A stretch of DNA of 64,000 bases from Stachybotrys elegans (taxonomy: Eukaryota > Ascomycota > Sordariomycetes > Hypocreales > Stachybotryaceae): the NCBI GenBank assembly GCA_020746835.1, contig JAGPNK010000008.1, forward strand, positions 806,001 to 870,000, read 5' to 3'. A program made the translations under genes and the position numbers. The notes under the pieces are model-generated. The model made no database searches. It saw nothing but the letters and a program-made list of their open reading frames with translations, and was not told the origin of the DNA. Positions 60,514 to 64,000 of this stretch are shown in pieces (the first letter of the stretch is position 1; each line of letters opens with the position of its first letter).

Positions 60514-62172
60514 TCAACTTGCTGTCCGAGGTAAATGCTTCAACCAAGGGTCATCCTTCAGCTCCTTTGCAGTTGCTCGCTCCTCCGGAAGCCAGTGGAG
60601 CATCCGTCTCATGAATTGGAGAAAGAGTTCAGACTCTTCTTCTGAGATGCACTCAGGCATCTCCTTCTGCAAACTCCTTGCATATGGAACCAAGTCGTTG
60701 CGTACAAATTTACCTGGGGCACTGTTAGCCACGATATTCATGGATAGGGAACCAGTATTCAAGGTCTTACCTTCTTCAGTGAGGAAAGGCCCGCCATAGA
60801 AGTCGTTAGCATTGTTGCACAATATGCCTTGGTTATTCGGAACCTCGGGGCTCCATTTCCATCGGCGCATCTCCTTCTCGCGCTGTATCAGCTTTGGCGG
60901 AATGGGGCCCATTAAGGCTATCATCTCTGCCAAATGACCCACTGGAGAGTATTGACGCGGGTCGCCTCGCTGGAAAAGACCATGGCCAGCAAGCAACTCC
61001 CAGACCTATTGTCATCAGTTAATGTGCTGCGTTAATCGCCGAGGTATTGAGAAGCAAGTGTTGAGATCGCGCTGAAACCACCTACCATGAGGCCGAAGTT
61101 CCAGATGTCGACACTCGAGGACCATCCTGTGCCGAGGAGCACCTCAGGGGCATGGTAGGTGTCGGGCTGTATGGGATGAATATGCGGCCCAGGTTTGTCG
61201 ACCCGCTGTGCAAGGCCAAAGTCGGTGATCTTTGGATACATCTTTTTCAGGGCTTCCTTGCCGTCGATATCCCCAAAGTTGTTATGGCATCTGTATAGCG
61301 TGTAGTTTCCGATCTTTTTTTGTGCCATGGGATGCTGCGACTGTGCTTGAATGAACTCTTCAATAACAGATTGTCCTTCAAAGACAACCATAATATTATC
61401 CAATTTCAGATCTGATGGGATAAGTATATCTCGCTCAATGCTGAACCAGGAAGACGCAACTCACCCGTGTGCACAACATGGCCTTCCGAATGAAGGAAAT
61501 CGAGACCTTCTAGCAAGATCTGGATATATGTCTTGAATATAGGCAAGAAAGGGCGGGTTGTCCTGTTTTCGCCCATGATACGCTTTCGGAATAACCAGAG
61601 AGGTTCTCGCAAAGGCTCAAAAACTAAGGCCAGATGCGTGGACCCGTTTGGCGATTCCAGACCGAAGCTCCCAATCGCCGTTCCTAGGATGCCGCGCGCT
61701 CGGTGTTGTGATTTCACTTTTGACAGATGAATGGTGATATCCAGCTCATGCGTTATGTCTGACTCTTCAACATTGCTAGTGCAAATCTTGATGGCAACAT
61801 ACTTCCTTGTCTTTGACCAGCGACTCCTATGATTACCGCATCAGCATTAGAAGACAGATAGACTGATGAGAAGACATAATTGATAGAGAAAGACGTGGGA
61901 GGGTGAGAACACGTGGACATCATTTACCAACTAGAATCGCGCGCAAGCCAGACAGTAGAGGCTGTACCCCAACCGAGCTTGGTCAGCAACTCATATTTGC
62001 CTTCCAAAACATCTCCCGGATTTGCAGGATAGAAGTTCTCCGGGTTGAAATTGGGAATCCTCTCCTCATCGATAGGGACGTCGGGTGGAAGAATCTCAGG
62101 GGCCTTGGCTTGTTGTGACGTGGAGGACTTAACTCCGCTCAGGATGGAAAACTTGCGCGATTGGAACGGCAT
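60514..62172 (-). CDS. SRPK-like serine/threonine protein kinase
   Basis: Five exons, 62172-61928, 61826-61465, 61411-61086, 61005-60771 and 60713-60514, give 455 residues. All four introns (101, 53, 80, 57 bases) have GT..AG ends and preserve frame. The motifs are a glycine loop LGWGTASTVW (66-75), lysine K95 in YVAIK, the catalytic loop HTDLKLDN (201-208) where SRPKs have HTD instead of HRD, DFG at 266-268, and HAPEVLLG near 289-296. Leading residues EENFYPANPGDVLEGKYELL-like match the SRPK N-lobe entry (NFYPANPGDVLEGKYELL). SRPKs phosphorylate Arg/Ser-rich proteins such as splicing factors. The long spacer insert of SRPK1/Sky1 is replaced by only a short segment, as in the expanded family of short SRPK-like kinases of filamentous fungi. 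The substrate is unknown. Confidence 0.92.
60714..60770 (-). other. In-frame 57-base intron of the kinase gene
   Basis: GTAAGA..CAG intron whose length is a multiple of three and which contains no stop in frame. Splicing joins TEEG to KFVRND; retention would insert 19 residues (KTLNTGSL...) into the kinase C-lobe. Splicing is the better model because the joined sequence is continuous with the family pattern. Confidence 0.7.
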
Positions 62173-63132
62173 TTCAAAAAATGATGCGCGTGGCCTGCCG
62201 AAGTCATTCGAGAGCTGTACCGACTGGAAAAAGGTCCGAGTATGGCGGAGCGAGCCCTGGCTTTATGCCCAGCTGTGATCATGATGGATGATGGGCTGAC
62301 TGGCTTGGGAGAAAGAGAAGCTGATGGGAAAATAAACCACATGTGGGACTAGGCGCGTATAGGATGCATACTATTGGTCTGAAGCTGCATTAGGCGGTGG
62401 GATGGTAAACACTGGCAGCGAGGAGAGTGGTCCGACGAGCATGGCAAATGGGTTGCGTACTATAATGGACAATGGTATGCATGGGAGTGATGATGATGCT
62501 ATGGTCGGATATTTAGAGACTCCTAATTCTTGTCATCTAAACTGCCATAGAATATTAGGATGCGGTGTGTAGTGAGACTTGATGCATATACGTGCCATTC
62601 ATCAACCTATCTTCGACCTTCACGTGGTTTTTTTTTCGAGGCTGGCAGTAGGTGCTAGGCTGTACCTATCGAAAAGCCGAACGGAAACCATCAAGGCAGC
62701 GCGGGTGAGAAATGACGAGGGAATGGTGGTAAGTCCAATGCTGGAATAAAACAGGGACAGGCGGTGAACGGGACACCACATAAGGCAGGTTAAGGCGGGA
62801 TGATCTTCGTGGAGGCAAATGACGAGCTGCCGCACGCCCCTCGACAAGGTATCCTATACAAGCTCGAGATGCCTATGCCTGACTTCTGGTAGGTAGAAGT
62901 CTGAGCTGAATTTTGGGCTTGCATGTTGGGTGTTGGTCAGTGCCAGGTCTGTGGCATATCTGCGAGAGAATAGCTTGAACCAATCCAGAAACAGGTTCTT
63001 TTTTAACAATGCGATTTGATCATGTTGATGTTTATGAAGAAGGAAATTGCGAGTCCGAGACACTGTCCCCCTCTCTTTTTTTGATCCCCAAAGCGCCTGA
63101 ATATCCACTGGATAGTGCAGCCTCAACCTCGT
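62173..63132. other. Intergenic between kinase and homocitrate synthase
   Basis: Contains the kinase promoter (adjoining 62173) and the 3' end of the homocitrate synthase gene. No gene is supportable; ORFs are short and motif-free. Confidence 0.5.
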
Positions 63133-64000
63133 CTACTGCTGCAGATCCAAGTGATAGGAGCGGATGATGCTGTCAGTATCATCGATAGCTAAGGGGCGCA
63201 AATCCGCCATAGCCTTGATTTTTTGGGTAACTTCCTTGACCTGTTCATCAGTCATGGTGAGACCGAGCTCTGCTTCAAGGTTAGCCACCAAGCACTGAGC
63301 TAAATATAAGGGAAATGAGGCGGGAAAGCCTCCAAGAAACTCACGCGACACTCGGCTTTTCACTGCATTCCAACCTGTGATTCTCGAGTTGATTGAGACA
63401 TAGCGCGTTACTGTAGAGCCATCATCAGGCGAGGAAGTAAAAAAGACAAGCAGTAGAACTCACGTCCGAACAAACTGGGATCGATAATTTCATAGGTTGA
63501 AGGGTTCGCAAGAATGGCTGTTAAAGTCAGTAAAGAATAAGGCAAGCGAATTATCTCCTCGTCCTACCCTTGGCATGAATGCCTGCTTTATGTGTACTAA
63601 TAGCATATTAGCAGAGCCCTCTTATCGTTTAAACCCGACCAATGACAACTAATGACTTACAAAGCGCAGAACCCTGTGATTGGGTTATTGAACTTTAAAC
63701 CTAGTGTTAGTGACTTTCGGACTTATACTTATGTAGAGTCTGCTTACAGGAATGTTGATTTGCACGGCATCAGCGACCAACTCCTCCAGACTCTTGAGAG
63801 CCTTGAGGTTATATTTGCTAGTAACGTAATCGGGGGCAGTTACGACCATGCGAGCCATGAAGGCGCCACTATACTCAGTTATTAGCTGTATGTTCTGGGA
63901 TTCCGGCTCGGATTGCGTAGTTACAGTGGAGTAATGCCGTTGCGTTCACCAATGCCCAGTACACCTATCTTGAGTTAGACAAAATATTAGGGGATGAGGA
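63133..64000 (-). CDS. Homocitrate synthase, C-terminal part (runs off window)
   Basis: First enzyme of the alpha-aminoadipate lysine pathway: acetyl-CoA plus 2-oxoglutarate gives homocitrate. Seven exons are visible, N to C: 63964-63925, 63868-63748, 63692-63661, 63596-63568, 63517-63464, 63410-63345 and 63269-63133; a further intron leads off the edge. Introns are 50-75 bases and all junction phases agree. The spliced protein reads VLGIGERNGITPL, FMARMVVTAPDYVTSKY, NIPFNNPITGFCAF, THKAGIHAKAILANPSTYE, RITGWNAVKSRV, LTMTDEQVKEVT and RPLAIDDTDSIIRSYHLD, all characteristic of fungal homocitrate synthase after the TIM barrel, including the C-terminal regulatory region. About 158 codons are in the window. 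Exons as small as 29 and 32 bases make it easy to misannotate; without splicing only short fragments appear. Confidence 0.93.

Overview
This window is nuclear DNA of a filamentous ascomycete (Pezizomycotina), most likely a Sordariomycete and perhaps Hypocreales. The support is short introns of about 50-100 bases with GT..AG ends and CTRAC-like branch sites, a Zn(II)2Cys6 regulator with a Fungal_trans_2-like body, a GPI-anchored wall protein, a fungal homocitrate synthase, and a degenerate MULE transposon with RIP-like stop codons. The order or family is an inference; no rRNA or marker gene is present.

Layout. Positions 1-24660 are strikingly gene-poor. They hold a decayed SGNH-type esterase pseudogene (about 3340-4000, +), many simple repeats, and one convincing gene, a two-finger C2H2 transcription factor (9697-10716, -). 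A Zn2Cys6 transcription factor with three exons follows (24661-26402, +). The two regulators are divergent across almost 14 kb with no gene I can support.

The centre of the window, 26708-51010 (-), is essentially one giant gene. It first appears as three long ORFs plus a short N-terminal ORF. One 65-base intron and two single-base frameshifts, both in runs of four identical bases, join everything into one secreted, repeat-built protein of about 8,080 residues. From N to C it has a signal peptide, about 140 flocculin/Als-like beta-repeats of 40-48 residues in successive subfamilies broken by Ser/Ala/Gly linkers, a Ser/Thr-rich stalk of about 1,000 residues, and an unusual C-terminal module of four cysteine-rich units. 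It has no GPI signal. It is probably an adhesin or cell-surface fibre protein. Divergently, 1.6 kb away, lies a small GPI-anchored cysteine-rich wall protein (52610-53554, +).

A 2,864-bp MULE with 89-bp inverted repeats and a perfect 9-bp target duplication (53727-56590) sits just downstream of the GPI-protein gene and directly beside a perfect hairpin. After it come an unrecognised gene with a single in-frame TAG (57834-58765, +), an SRPK-like kinase with five exons (60514-62172, -), and the C-terminal half of a homocitrate synthase split into very small exons (63133 to beyond 64000, -).

The best candidate for something undescribed is the giant repeat protein with its four-unit cysteine module. 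The in-frame TAG gene, a candidate for A-to-I mRNA editing, is the second.
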